The notes: generated by a model not told the origin, from the letters alone. DNA of 56,606 nt from CAVPRW01 sp046727435 [NCBI: bacterium] (GCA_046727435.1 JBKPCR010000333.1:1-56606); one strand, 5' to 3'; shown: positions 46,066-54,394, numbered from the stretch's first letter. Numbers and translations are program-made.

Positions 46066-46593
46066 TTACATGTATTGCCGCAACAGATATTGATAGAAGG
46101 GATCCTGCAACACGGCTTTTTCGCGGTTCAGCGCCGTGACGCAGTACTCAAATTGATCTGAGAGCTTGCGGAAGAGCGTCTCTGTGGGTTTGGTACGGTC
46201 CATTTCGGCGACGATCAGATACGCCTCCTTGCCCTGGGCAATGTAATATTCTGGGCTGACCGCACGTCGTCGCCGCGTCAGGCTCTCGGGATAGAGCCCA
46301 ACGATGAACAGCGTGTAATCACCGATGTGCTTGCGGGCTTCGCGCTCATCGGCCGGCGCTTGGTCGTGCACGTCGAGCAACATGTCCACGAGGTGCTCGA
46401 GGCGTCGGCCCTGCTGATCTCGCAGCCGAAACAGGTTGTCAACATGGATGAATTCGACCAGGAGGTCGGCGACATAGCGGATGAGATCCCGGTCGCGCAG
46501 GTCAATCTGCTCAAAGCTCATCTCGGTGAGCGCGCCGAACATCTTGCGGATGGGGTGATCTGTGGGCACTTGTCGCCGTCTCTCAAGGCTCAC
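46066..46593 (-). CDS. Hypothetical helical cytoplasmic protein
   Basis: 175 residues, no recognised family, no signal peptide or membrane helix. The sequence is charged and strongly helical (LIRYVADLLVEFIHVDNLFR, LEHLVDMLLDVHDQ), with a conserved-looking SPEYYIAQGKEAYLIVAEMD block. It starts with GTG at 46593 with GAGGGGG upstream, and a good promoter is found 60 bp before it. The gene stands alone, facing the DUF151-PDZ gene and divergent from the aminotransferase gene. Codon usage matches the neighbours, so it is a real gene of unknown function. Confidence 0.8.
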   Translation of the reverse strand: MSLERRRQVPTDHPIRKMFGALTEMSFEQIDLRDRDLIRYVADLLVEFIHVDNLFRLRDQQGRRLEHLVDMLLDVHDQAPADEREARKHIGDYTLFIVGLYPESLTRRRRAVSPEYYIAQGKEAYLIVAEMDRTKPTETLFRKLSDQFEYCVTALNREKAVLQDPFYQYLLRQYM

Positions 46594-46653
46594 CCTCTGG
46601 CCCCCTCACTGCGTGCCTGGGCGTTACGACGTGTGACGACCTCAGTGCCTTGC

Positions 46654-46683
46654 ATTGTACGGAGGAGCCCCGGCGCTTGTCAA
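46654..46683 (-). promoter_or_regulatory. Candidate promoter for the 175-residue hypothetical gene
   Basis: Minus strand TTGACA (46678-46683), 18-bp spacer, TACAAT (46654-46659); the -35 is perfect and the -10 has 5 of 6 matches. Confidence 0.6.
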
Positions 46684-46779
46684 CCGCAAAGTCGCGCCTG
46701 GATGGGTGGCAGCGGCGTGATGGGGAGAAGACAGCAGCGCAGGGTGGCCAGCGCGGTGGGCGGACATGTGACGGCGCGA

Positions 46780-46808
46780 TTGACAAACGCTTCCCGAGTG
46801 GCCAATAT
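46780..46808 (+). promoter_or_regulatory. Candidate promoter for the aminotransferase gene
   Basis: TTGACA (46780-46785), 17-bp spacer, CAATAT (46803-46808). The -10 is weak; the leader is about 105 nt. Confidence 0.4.
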
Positions 46809-46917
46809 GACGCCAGGCGTGCCACACGGCGCGGGGTGCGCCGGTGCCAAACGGGGGCACGACCGCGCCGAGGTGTGGTGGTCAGGACACAGGCAGGCCA
46901 GTGAGGAGGTGAGCGGC

Positions 46918-48090
46918 ATGATGACCTATGCCCAACGGATGGACCGGCTCGGGACGGAAACCGCCTTCGAGGTACTCGCCCGGGCGAAAGCCTTGGAGGC
47001 CGAGGGACGAGCGATCCTCCATTTCGAGATCGGCGAGCCGGATTTTGACACTCCAGTCCATATTAAGGAGGCCGCCATCCAGGCCCTCCATGAGGGCTAT
47101 ACCCACTATGGCCCCACCCCTGGGCTGCCCGTGCTGCGCCAGGCGATTGCCGAGGTGGTGTCGACATCGCGCGGCATCCCGGTGTCTCCGCAAGAGGTCA
47201 TCGTCACCCCCGGCGCCAAGCCGATCATGTTTTTCACGCTCTTGGCCTATGCCCAGGCCGGGGACGAGGTGATCTATCCCAACCCCAGCTTCCCGATTTA
47301 TGAGTCGATGATCAACTTCGTCGGGGCGACGCCAGTGCCCATCCCGCTTCTCGAAGGGAACGGCTTTAGCTTCGATATGGAGCGCTTTGAGGCCAGCCTG
47401 TCGCCGCGCACCAAGCTGATCATCCTCAATTCCCCGGGCAATCCGACTGGTGGGATCATCCCCGCGCCGGACTTGCACCGGATTGCGGCCGTGGCGCGGC
47501 AGCGCAACATTCGCGTGTTGTCCGATGAAATCTATGGCGGGATGCAATATGAGGGGACGGCCGCGAGTATTGCCTCGCTGCCCGGCATGCAGGACTTGAC
47601 CATCATTCTCGACGGCTTCAGTAAGTTGTACGCCATGACGGGATGGCGCTTGGGCTATGCCGTAGCCCATCGCACCGTGATCGAGCATTTCACCAAGCTG
47701 ATGGCCAACTCGGCGTCGTGCACGGCCTCTTTCGTCCAGATCGCTGGCGTCGCCGCCCTGCGCGGACCGCAGGAGCCATCACAACGCATGGTGGCGGAAT
47801 TTCGGCGTCGCCGTGAGATCATCGTCACAGGGATGAACGACATTCATGGGTTGCACTGCGCCACGCCGCCAGGCGCGTTCTATGTCTTTCCCAATATCCA
47901 GGCGCTGCAGCGGTCCAGCGCCGCAGTGGCAGCGCGCCTCCTCGACGAGGCGGGAATCGCCTGTCTGGCTGGAACAGCTTTTGGTTCATACGGCGAAGGT
48001 TATCTACGATTTTCGTATGCAAGTTCTGAAGAAAATATTCGTAATATGCTTGAAAAACTCAATAAATTTGTCGTCAATATGCTTCCATAG
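46918..48090 (+). CDS. Class I pyridoxal-phosphate aminotransferase
   Basis: Fold-type I aminotransferase of about 390 residues; the specificity (aspartate, alanine or aromatic) is not determined. Features are HFEIGEPDFDTPVHIKEAA, YGPTPGLPVLRQAIA, NSPGNPTGG, and the Schiff-base lysine K236 in DGFSKLYAMTGWRLGY. The ATG at 46918 follows GAGGAGG; 46921 is a second ATG. The last 110 bp (from about 47980) use AT-rich codons (AAT, ATT, TTT, CTT, CGA) unlike the body of the gene, without breaking the frame. A small membrane-protein gene begins immediately after the stop. Confidence 0.93.
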   Translation: MMTYAQRMDRLGTETAFEVLARAKALEAEGRAILHFEIGEPDFDTPVHIKEAAIQALHEGYTHYGPTPGLPVLRQAIAEVVSTSRGIPVSPQEVIVTPGAKPIMFFTLLAYAQAGDEVIYPNPSFPIYESMINFVGATPVPIPLLEGNGFSFDMERFEASLSPRTKLIILNSPGNPTGGIIPAPDLHRIAAVARQRNIRVLSDEIYGGMQYEGTAASIASLPGMQDLTIILDGFSKLYAMTGWRLGYAVAHRTVIEHFTKLMANSASCTASFVQIAGVAALRGPQEPSQRMVAEFRRRREIIVTGMNDIHGLHCATPPGAFYVFPNIQALQRSSAAVAARLLDEAGIACLAGTAFGSYGEGYLRFSYASSEENIRNMLEKLNKFVVNMLP

Positions 48091-48285
48091 ATGGGAGATC
48101 TGAGGGCGATGGGCATTCTCCTCTTGATCTGTATCGCGGTTTTCCTCCTGCTCTTTGCGGTCAATAACGAGGCCGAGGTCGTGCTGTCCAGCCCCATGGC
48201 CCTCGGCATGGTCGCCGTGATTACTGTGGCGGCGCTCTATCTGTTGCGGTCGCTGACGCGTGATTGGACACGCAAGCGCAAGTAA
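48091..48285 (+). CDS. Small membrane protein, LapA-like
   Basis: 64 residues with two hydrophobic helices (GILLLICIAVFLLLFAV and MALGMVAVITVAALYLL) joined by NNEAEVVLSSP, and a basic tail DWTRKRK. The pattern is like the LapA/YciS membrane domain but without the cytoplasmic tail. It starts at the base after the aminotransferase stop; ATG 48109, with GAGGG just upstream, is an equally good start. Function unknown; co-transcription with the aminotransferase gene is likely. Confidence 0.65.
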   Translation: MGDLRAMGILLLICIAVFLLLFAVNNEAEVVLSSPMALGMVAVITVAALYLLRSLTRDWTRKRK

Positions 48286-48380
48286 GCCCGCTGACCTGGG
48301 AGACGCGAGCATACCCTGCACCGCGGCGGCATCGTCTCCAGGACCAGCGCCTTGGTGTCTCCGCCTATCCCCAGGCGTAC

Positions 48381-48409
48381 TTGACGCCCGGCGTTTGGGT
48401 TGCTATGGT
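48381..48409 (+). promoter_or_regulatory. Candidate promoter for the receiver-GGDEF gene
   Basis: TTGACG (48381-48386), 17-bp spacer, TATGGT (48404-48409). It lies about 130 bp upstream of the chosen start. Confidence 0.5.
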
Positions 48410-48539
48410 AGCCACAGCTCGCGCTGGTGTTGTGTCAGCTCGGCATATCCTGTCCGGGCCGGCAAAGCTGAGCCTGGGCCGCGGATGCGTATTGGCGGCC
48501 GGAGCATCACCTCGCCGTCCTGCCGTGAGAAAGAGCCAC

Positions 48540-49544
48540 ATGGCCCATGCGATCGGTCCGAGTCCGGATGCGGGCGTCTCGCCGCCGTCGTCGCTGCATG
48601 CCTTCGATCAGGCGTCCCCCGCCTCTGCCAGACTCCTCGTCGTGGATGACGAGGAAGCGGTGCGCCAGGGCATCGTCGACACCCTCCGCCACGACGGGTA
48701 TACGGTCTGTGACGCGAGCAATGGGGTAGCAGCGCTGGAGTGTTTGGAGCGCGAGTCATTTGCGCTGGTGATCACCGACATCGTCATGCCTGAGATGGAT
48801 GGCCTCAGCTTCATCAAAACCGCCGGACAGCGCGGCTACCGAACCGCCTACATCGTGATGACGGGCTATACCGCCTGGGATGTGGTCGTTGAGGCGATGA
48901 AATTGGGCGCAGCCGACTATCTCCCCAAGCCGTTTCCGGTTGAGCTGCTCCGGCTGGTGGTTGGTCGCACCCTGCACGCCCAACGGCTGGCCGAGCGCGC
49001 CCAACAGGCCGATCTCTATGAGAAGCTGGCCCACACTGATGGCCTGACAGAGCTTTATAACTATCGGTTTTTCCAGCAACTATTGGGCGTCGAGTTGAAT
49101 CGGGCACGCCGCTTCAATCGGGCCTTGTCGTTAATTATGGCCGACCTCGACCACTTCAAGGTTTACAATGATATCTACGGACACCAGGCCGGGGATCAGG
49201 CACTCCGGCAGCTCGGCGCCTTGCTGCGGCGGTCGAGCCGCAGCTATGACTTGGTAGCACGTTATGGCGGCGATGAATTCGCCCTCATCTTGCCCGAGAC
49301 CACGCAAAAGCGGGCTGGTGAGGTAGCCGAGCGCGTGCGCTTGGGGGTTGAGACCGCCACCGTTGCGGGCGACCCTCAAGGGCCCGGCGGCCATTTCACG
49401 GTCAGTCTCGGGATCGCCACCTTTCCGGAGGATGCGACGGAGCAGGGCGAGCTGATCCGCAAAGCCGATCTCGCGCTGTACCAGGCGAAGAGCTGCGGAC
49501 GCAATCGCAGCGTGCGGTATGACGAAGTGCCCCCGCACGGGTGA
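48540..49544 (+). CDS. Response regulator with diguanylate cyclase (GGDEF) domain
   Basis: Cytoplasmic two-component output that makes c-di-GMP from two GTP. About 334 residues from the ATG at 48540 (GAGAAAGAG upstream); the frame extends further 5' without similarity. Receiver domain (about 31-145) with D36/D37, phospho-acceptor D80, T108 and K130. The GGDEF domain (about 165-325) has an intact GGDEF at 243-247 and an inhibitory RxxD site, RSYD, at 234-237, so product inhibition is expected. PleD-like in design but with one receiver. No kinase gene is adjacent, so its partner is elsewhere. Confidence 0.94.
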   Translation: MAHAIGPSPDAGVSPPSSLHAFDQASPASARLLVVDDEEAVRQGIVDTLRHDGYTVCDASNGVAALECLERESFALVITDIVMPEMDGLSFIKTAGQRGYRTAYIVMTGYTAWDVVVEAMKLGAADYLPKPFPVELLRLVVGRTLHAQRLAERAQQADLYEKLAHTDGLTELYNYRFFQQLLGVELNRARRFNRALSLIMADLDHFKVYNDIYGHQAGDQALRQLGALLRRSSRSYDLVARYGGDEFALILPETTQKRAGEVAERVRLGVETATVAGDPQGPGGHFTVSLGIATFPEDATEQGELIRKADLALYQAKSCGRNRSVRYDEVPPHG

Positions 49545-49702
49545 CAACGCTGGCCTCAGGCCCTGAGCCGGGGCTTGGCCGGGCAGACAGCCGTGTGGCG
49601 TCCAAGCCCTGGGGACGCATGCCGACCACGACGGAGGAGACCGCATGTGCCGGAGACACCTGACGCGTCTGACCTGAGGCAGGGAGCCAGGGAAATTTCT
49701 GC

Positions 49703-49731
49703 TTGACCCTTCGAGGCTCGCTTGCTAGAAT
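49703..49731 (+). promoter_or_regulatory. Strong candidate promoter for the M23 peptidase gene
   Basis: TTGACC (49703-49708), 17-bp spacer, TAGAAT (49726-49731); 5 of 6 in both boxes. It lies about 95 bp before the ATG. Confidence 0.6.
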
Positions 49732-49829
49732 CAAATTCCCCTCAATACAGCAGTGCCAGAGCCGTGTAGTCCTCACGACAACCTTCGTCTATCGCTGAAA
49801 CTGCAGAGACCAGCCGAGAGGAGGCAACG

Positions 49830-50744
49830 ATGCGGCATTGGGAACACCACCGCACCCGGTCGAAAGTGGCGTTGCTTCTACTGATCAATCTCGTGGCACT
49901 CCTGGGTGGGAAATATATGGCGCTGATCACCATCGTGAAGATCGAGTTGTTTGGCGAAGCCATGGCGTTCGCCAAAGCGCCGAAGAAGAAACTCCCAAAG
50001 CCCCACCTCAGCCGCGCGCAGCGCGGCCATTCCCCACCGCCTGGCATCACCTGGACGTTCCCCATGCGCGCCGGAGAACAGCAACGCCCACGCGAGCGCT
50101 TGCATGTGATTCGCTCCGGCGAGACGCTGTCAGAGATCGCCGCCGCCTATGGGCTCAGCGTCGACGCCCTGCGGCGAGGGAATCGCCTGCCTCCCACGGG
50201 TCATCTCATCGTCGGAGAGACGCTGCGCATTCCCGCCCCCGCGGGCACTCAAGCCATCGCCGAGTCACACCAGCCCTCCGCCTCGAGCGCCGCCGCCCTG
50301 TTGCTGGCGCTGCAGCGCCACGCTGAGCGCCCCCCCCAGGCAGCGCTCAAGACCCGCCACGGTTTCATCTGGCCCGTGGAGGGCCCGCTCACCTCGCCCT
50401 TTGGCGAGCGCGGGCCTGCGATGGGAGGAGGAGGGGCGCAATTTCATGCGGGAATCGACGTCAGTGTCCCGCCGGGGACTCCGGTGCAGGCGGCACAAGA
50501 AGGCATTGTGGCGTTTGCGGGGTACAAGGGAGCCTACGGTAAGGTGGTGAAGCTCGACCATCCACATGGCTTCTCAACCCTGTATGCCCATAACTCGCGA
50601 CTCCTCGTCTATGTCGGCCAGAGCATCGCAGCGGGTCAGGTCATCTGCCTCAGTGGCAGCAGCGGTCGCTCAACTGGCCCGCATCTGCACTTTGAGGTGC
50701 ATAAAGATGGCTGGCCGGTGGACCCTTTACCGTACCTCGAGTGA
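49830..50744 (+). CDS. LysM-containing M23 family metallopeptidase
   Basis: Cell-wall endopeptidase or divisome activator of the lysostaphin/NlpD type, 304 residues. An N-terminal hydrophobic anchor (VALLLLINLVALLGG) is followed by a LysM domain (about 91-134, HVIRSGETLSEIAAAYGLS) and a linker. The M23 domain (about 178-304) has a full metal site: H206 and D210 (HAGID), H254, H285 and H287 (HLHFEV), so the enzyme looks active, unlike degenerate NlpD. GAGGAGGC precedes the ATG. The periplasmic face is inferred from the anchor. Confidence 0.92.
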   Translation: MRHWEHHRTRSKVALLLLINLVALLGGKYMALITIVKIELFGEAMAFAKAPKKKLPKPHLSRAQRGHSPPPGITWTFPMRAGEQQRPRERLHVIRSGETLSEIAAAYGLSVDALRRGNRLPPTGHLIVGETLRIPAPAGTQAIAESHQPSASSAAALLLALQRHAERPPQAALKTRHGFIWPVEGPLTSPFGERGPAMGGGGAQFHAGIDVSVPPGTPVQAAQEGIVAFAGYKGAYGKVVKLDHPHGFSTLYAHNSRLLVYVGQSIAAGQVICLSGSSGRSTGPHLHFEVHKDGWPVDPLPYLE

Positions 50745-50804
50745 GGCCGATCCTGTATTCAAGCCTTTTGCCGACTCTCTTGGACCCCTGAACCGCACTT
50801 TCTC

Positions 50805-50833
50805 TTGACATCGCGCCAATAATTGTGTAGAAA
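50805..50833 (+). promoter_or_regulatory. Strong promoter for the HU gene
   Basis: TTGACA (50805-50810), 17-bp spacer, TAGAAA (50828-50833). The leader is about 60 nt, with AGGAGGAAT before the ATG. Confidence 0.6.
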
Positions 50834-50897
50834 GGAGCGTGAACACTGTGGTTCGGGGGCAATGCCTTCGCCAAACCCTAGGCATAAGGAGGAATCC

Positions 50898-51191
50898 ATG
50901 AACAAGGCTGAGCTGGTTTCCGCGATGGCCAAGGATGCGGGCATCACTAAAGGACAGGCGGAAAGGGCGTTGAACTGCATGCAATCCTCGGTCGTCGACG
51001 CCATCCGCAAGGGCGAGAAGGTCACCCTGGTGGGTTTTGGCACTTTCTCCTCCGTGCAACGCAAGGCGAGAACTGGGCGCAATCCGCAGACTGGCTCGGA
51101 AATTAAGATTCCGGCTAAGCGGGTGCCCAAATTTGCGCCGGGGGTTTCACTACGCGACGCGGCCTCGAAAGGGCGGGCTCGGAAGAAGTGA
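50898..51191 (+). CDS. HU-type histone-like DNA-binding protein
   Basis: Nucleoid protein of the HU/IHF family, 97 residues. It begins MNKAELVSAMAKDAGITKGQ, has VTLVGFGTFSSVQRKARTGR and the DNA-arm segment RNPQTGSEIKIPAKRVPKF, and ends in a basic tail RARKK. Which of HU-alpha, HU-beta or IHF-like is not decidable. A near-perfect promoter and ribosome binding site indicate high expression. A 17-bp GC stem follows the gene. Confidence 0.96.
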   Translation: MNKAELVSAMAKDAGITKGQAERALNCMQSSVVDAIRKGEKVTLVGFGTFSSVQRKARTGRNPQTGSEIKIPAKRVPKFAPGVSLRDAASKGRARKK

Positions 51192-51643
51192 CGAGTGACT
51201 CCTGTCGATGCAGGTGACGCAGGGGCAGGGCTGGGTCGCGCCTAATGCAGGTGCGACCCAGCCCTGCCCGCGCCCGGCCGCTGGCCATCCCAGCACGTGC
51301 GCTGCAGCAGCACACGCATACCGCGTGTGCGCGTCCTTATAGGCTCCCGTGTTGGTGTCTTTGTCCCGCTTCTTCCCGGTTCGATGGACCGGCGTCACGC
51401 CACCTGGAGGTGGCGGGGATGGTCGTTGAGCAGGCCAAGCGCCTGGTCGAGTCCCGTTACGATGGGGTAATGCTCTGGAGAGCATCACCCAGTGGGCGCG
51501 CGCCTCGAGTGCCGTGGTCCCCTCTCGTGGCAAGGTTTTGTCAGGCGGCGCAGAACGCTTGCTCTCCGCACCGACTGCACGTTCGAGAAACACTGACCCG
51601 CACATCGACCTATCGTGCCGTGCACGGTCTCAGCTCCCCATGG
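51192..51643. other. Intergenic region between convergent units
   Basis: About 450 bp with the long stem at 51223-51269 and a 26-bp near-palindrome at 51465-51490. Frames of about 140-150 codons on both strands have no ribosome binding site and no family similarity; I do not call them genes. Confidence 0.55.
51223..51269. terminator. 17-bp perfect stem-loop between HU and the FimV-like gene
   Basis: GGGCAGGGCTGGGTCGC (51223-51239) is exactly complementary to GCGACCCAGCCCTGCCC (51253-51269) around a 13-nt loop. It lies 31 bp after the HU stop codon. No T-run follows on either strand, so it may be a bidirectional terminator of non-canonical type or a 3' stabilising structure. Confidence 0.6.
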
Positions 51644-52744
51644 TTAGCGGGATGCCCGTCTTGACCTGACCTCGGGACTATTGGAGGAGGCAGAGGTAGG
51701 AGGCCTTCCCTGCAGCCGCTTCAGCTCACCTCGCAGCTGAGCCAGTGCCTCGAGGAGTTCTGTCGAGGCTAATGGCACGCGCTGGGAGGTTCGCGGCACG
51801 AGGCGGATACGCTCGGCATCCTGTGCCTGAGCGGCGTGGCGCATGTGGCTCGGGACCCAGACGCGAAACCGCCGCCGCCTCTTCTGCGACACGCGTACAC
51901 GTCGACTGATGGTGACAGGCGCCAATGCCTCATTCCCAGCTCCTGACAGCGGAGCTGGCGGCAGCGCAGGCAGGATGGGCACCCTGGCGGCGAGCTGGTC
52001 CCGCATTCGCCGTATCGACAGGGTGAGTGCTCGTCGCCGCCGTCGCTCCCGATCGCTCGCACGACGTTGCATCAGGTAACCCATGATAAGCGACGTGACA
52101 CCGACGCTGAAGAATCCCCCCAGCATCAGCGTCAACACGGCTGTGATGGCGCTTTCACCTCTCTCTCCGAGGGCCGGTGAGAGCTCCTCCCATGGCGTCA
52201 CGCCTTCGACCAGACGCTGGATTTCCTGACGAATCCCCGCAAACTCGCGTTCGAATAAGGGGCGATCGGAGACACCCTCCGGCGCCTGGGCCACCGAGCT
52301 AGCCTCTCGGAACGGACGATCTCGGCCTTTCGCCCTGGCTGGCGGGGATGGGTTCGACGCAGGCGCTATTTCCAACCGCCTACGGGCTGCCTGTAGTTCG
52401 CTCTTCAGCAGTAAACGGTTCAGGGTTTGCTCCCCGTAGCTGACCTCCAGTTCGACATCGGTCAGCGAGCGAAGACGGAGTTCGACGACATGCTGCTTGA
52501 CGAATGAGAGGGCATCAGGTGGTTGCCGCACCGTCACCGCGCCGATAGTTGAAGGGCCATGCAGCGGAGTGATGAGAGGAAGACGAAAGATATAAGGAGG
52601 AGAGTGGCTCGGTACTGCTTGCAGTTCACCCAATTCGATGGCCAGCACCTGGGCGGCCCCCCCACAGATGCTTGCCACCACGACCACCGCCAGCGCGATG
52701 GGTGCCATCCCCATCACCACTGCGCTCCTCAGCTCCCAGGTCAT
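51644..52744 (-). CDS. Membrane protein with FimV-like N-terminal region
   Basis: About 366 residues. A signal or anchor segment (about 8-33), then IELGELQAVPSHSPPYIFRL and QPPDALSFVKQHVVELRL, which recall the N-terminal domain of FimV, a polar peptidoglycan-binding protein of type IV pilus systems. A second membrane helix (about 199-225) separates this from an arginine-rich cytoplasmic tail without TPRs. The FimV link is weak similarity by eye; other single-domain envelope proteins are possible. ATG 52744 follows GGGAG by 7 bp. Divergent from murD, with the two candidate promoters facing each other in the 180-bp gap. Confidence 0.75.
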   Translation of the reverse strand: MTWELRSAVVMGMAPIALAVVVVASICGGAAQVLAIELGELQAVPSHSPPYIFRLPLITPLHGPSTIGAVTVRQPPDALSFVKQHVVELRLRSLTDVELEVSYGEQTLNRLLLKSELQAARRRLEIAPASNPSPPARAKGRDRPFREASSVAQAPEGVSDRPLFEREFAGIRQEIQRLVEGVTPWEELSPALGERGESAITAVLTLMLGGFFSVGVTSLIMGYLMQRRASDRERRRRRALTLSIRRMRDQLAARVPILPALPPAPLSGAGNEALAPVTISRRVRVSQKRRRRFRVWVPSHMRHAAQAQDAERIRLVPRTSQRVPLASTELLEALAQLRGELKRLQGRPPTSASSNSPEVRSRRASR

Positions 52745-52773
52745 AGACACGCTCCCAGATGGATCGCATCCGC

Positions 52774-52802
52774 TTGCAAACCGACCTGTACGGTGCTATG
52801 AC
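52774..52802 (+). promoter_or_regulatory. Candidate promoter for murD
   Basis: TTGCAA (52774-52779), 17-bp spacer, TATGAC (52797-52802). Four of 6 in each box. Confidence 0.4.
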
Positions 52803-52858
52803 TAATGGCCATGCACTGAAGACTATGAGGCGACCGACCAATGGGGAAAACCACCGCT

Positions 52859-52887
52859 ACCCTATCATAGGCCGCTGCTTCTGTCAA
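52859..52887 (-). promoter_or_regulatory. Candidate promoter for the FimV-like gene
   Basis: Minus strand TTGACA (52882-52887), 17-bp spacer, TAGGGT (52859-52864). It lies downstream of the murD promoter candidate, so the two would fire toward each other across about 45 bp. Confidence 0.4.
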
Positions 52888-52930
52888 CCGTCATCATTCC
52901 TCCAGATGGCCGATGGGAGAGCTGCACCAC

Positions 52931-54325
52931 ATGGACGCGACGACGTTCGCCGACAAGCGCATTACGATCATGGGGCTGGGATTTTTCGGGGGCACGATCG
53001 GTTTGGCGAGGTATCTGGTGGCGCAGGGGGCGCAGGTGACGGTCACCGATCTCAAACCAGCCGCCGAGCTGCAGGACTCTGTAGCGGCCCTGCACGGGCT
53101 CCCGGTGCGGTTTGTATTGGGAAGGCACGAGCTCGCGGACTTTACGGACGTCGACCTGGTGTTTGCGAGCCCTGCCGTGCGCGAGGACTCCTCCTATCTC
53201 ATCGCCGCCCACGCACGCGGTGTGCCGATCGATACCGAGATGAACCTGTTCATGCGGCTCTGTCGTGGCTCCGTCATTGGGGTGACCGGGAGCAATGGCA
53301 AAACGACCACGACCAGTCTGCTTGGCGCGATTCTGTGGATGGTGAACCCACGGACGCAGGTGGGGGGGAATATCGGTCGATCCCTCCTTCCTGAGGTGGC
53401 GGCCATCGAGCCGGGTGATCCGGTGGTCTTGGAGCTTTCCAGCTTTCAGCTCGCGGCTCTCGCCGCGGTTGGACGGAGCCCACATATCAGCCTCTTCCTC
53501 AACCTCTCTCCCAATCATCTCGATCGTCACGGCAATATGGAGTCCTATCTGGCGGCGAAGATGCAGATCTTTGCCTATCAACGACCTGATGATGTCGCCA
53601 TCCTCAACGCCGATGATCCGCGCTTGCACCCCCTCGTCGGCCGGCTGCGCAGTCAGGTGCGCGTGTTCAGTGGCGCGCATGTGGTCGAGGATGGGGCCTA
53701 TGTCGACGGCGATCGTCTCGTCGTCGCCCACTCAGGAATGGCGGTGGAGGTTTGTCGTCTGGGGGACATCCCGCTGCTCGGGCGGCATAATGTCGCCAAT
53801 GTTCTGGCCGCGGTGGCGGCAGCCGATGCCTGGGGAGTTTCAGCAGCGGTGATGCGAGCCGCAATCCGCGCCTTCCCCGGCGTGGAACATCGGCTTGAAC
53901 ACGTGCGTGCGCTCCATGGCGTCAGTTTTTACAACGACTCAATCGCCACCACGCCCACTGGCACCCTGGCCGCCCTGACGGCGATTCAACAGCCCATCTG
54001 GCTCATCGCCGGGGGGTACGATAAGGGCCTTCCCTTGCAAGCCCTGGGGGAGACCATCGTGCAACGCGTCAAAGGGGTGTTTTTGATCGGGACGACCGCG
54101 CCGCAGATCGCCCAGGCCATCGCCCAGGCCCGTCCGCCGGGGAGGGACGTGCCGGCCATACGCATGTGCGGTGATTTACGCGAGGCGGTGCAGGCAGCAT
54201 TCGGCGCCGCATGCCCCGGAGAGGCGGTGCTGTTGTCGCCAGCCTGCGCCAGCTACGATCAGTTTCGCAACTTCGTCGAGCGTGGTCGCCTGTTCAAGCA
54301 GCTCGTGTACGCGTTAGAGACCTGA
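52931..54325 (+). CDS. murD: UDP-N-acetylmuramoyl-L-alanine--D-glutamate ligase
   Basis: MurD adds D-glutamate to the peptidoglycan precursor in the cytoplasm. About 464 residues from the ATG at 52931 (GGAGAG upstream); the ATG at 52913 is less likely. An N-terminal uracil-binding Rossmann domain (GLGFFGGTIGLARYL), the ATP loop GVTGSNGKTTTTS (from 117), NLSPNHLDRH with the later lysine-bearing YLAAKMQIF, and a C-terminal ligase domain with FYNDSIATTPTGTLAAL are all present. It is isolated from other mur genes here, unlike the usual dcw cluster. Confidence 0.96.
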   Translation: MDATTFADKRITIMGLGFFGGTIGLARYLVAQGAQVTVTDLKPAAELQDSVAALHGLPVRFVLGRHELADFTDVDLVFASPAVREDSSYLIAAHARGVPIDTEMNLFMRLCRGSVIGVTGSNGKTTTTSLLGAILWMVNPRTQVGGNIGRSLLPEVAAIEPGDPVVLELSSFQLAALAAVGRSPHISLFLNLSPNHLDRHGNMESYLAAKMQIFAYQRPDDVAILNADDPRLHPLVGRLRSQVRVFSGAHVVEDGAYVDGDRLVVAHSGMAVEVCRLGDIPLLGRHNVANVLAAVAAADAWGVSAAVMRAAIRAFPGVEHRLEHVRALHGVSFYNDSIATTPTGTLAALTAIQQPIWLIAGGYDKGLPLQALGETIVQRVKGVFLIGTTAPQIAQAIAQARPPGRDVPAIRMCGDLREAVQAAFGAACPGEAVLLSPACASYDQFRNFVERGRLFKQLVYALET

Positions 54326-54394
54326 CGCCTCCCGTCACCCGGTGGCTGCGGCCGTGGCTCCGTGCACACCGCCGATGACCGCGCCGAAAGTGGC

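Larger units (their letters stand above)
46594..46917. other. Divergent intergenic region before the aminotransferase gene
   Basis: About 320 bp with one promoter candidate in each direction, whose -35 boxes are 96 bp apart. Frames across it continue into the aminotransferase frame but lack family similarity and a ribosome binding site. Confidence 0.5.

Noticed and set aside
49559-49580. Short dyad CTCAGG/CCTGAG after the receiver-GGDEF gene
   Set aside because: Only 6 bp per arm with almost no loop and no T-run; too weak to call a terminator.
51150-51664. Overlapping long frames on both strands after HU (about 139 and 151 codons)
   Set aside because: They have no ribosome binding site and no family similarity, and are rich in arginine, proline and alanine as expected for shadow frames in GC-rich DNA. 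The region also contains a stable stem and convergent transcription units.
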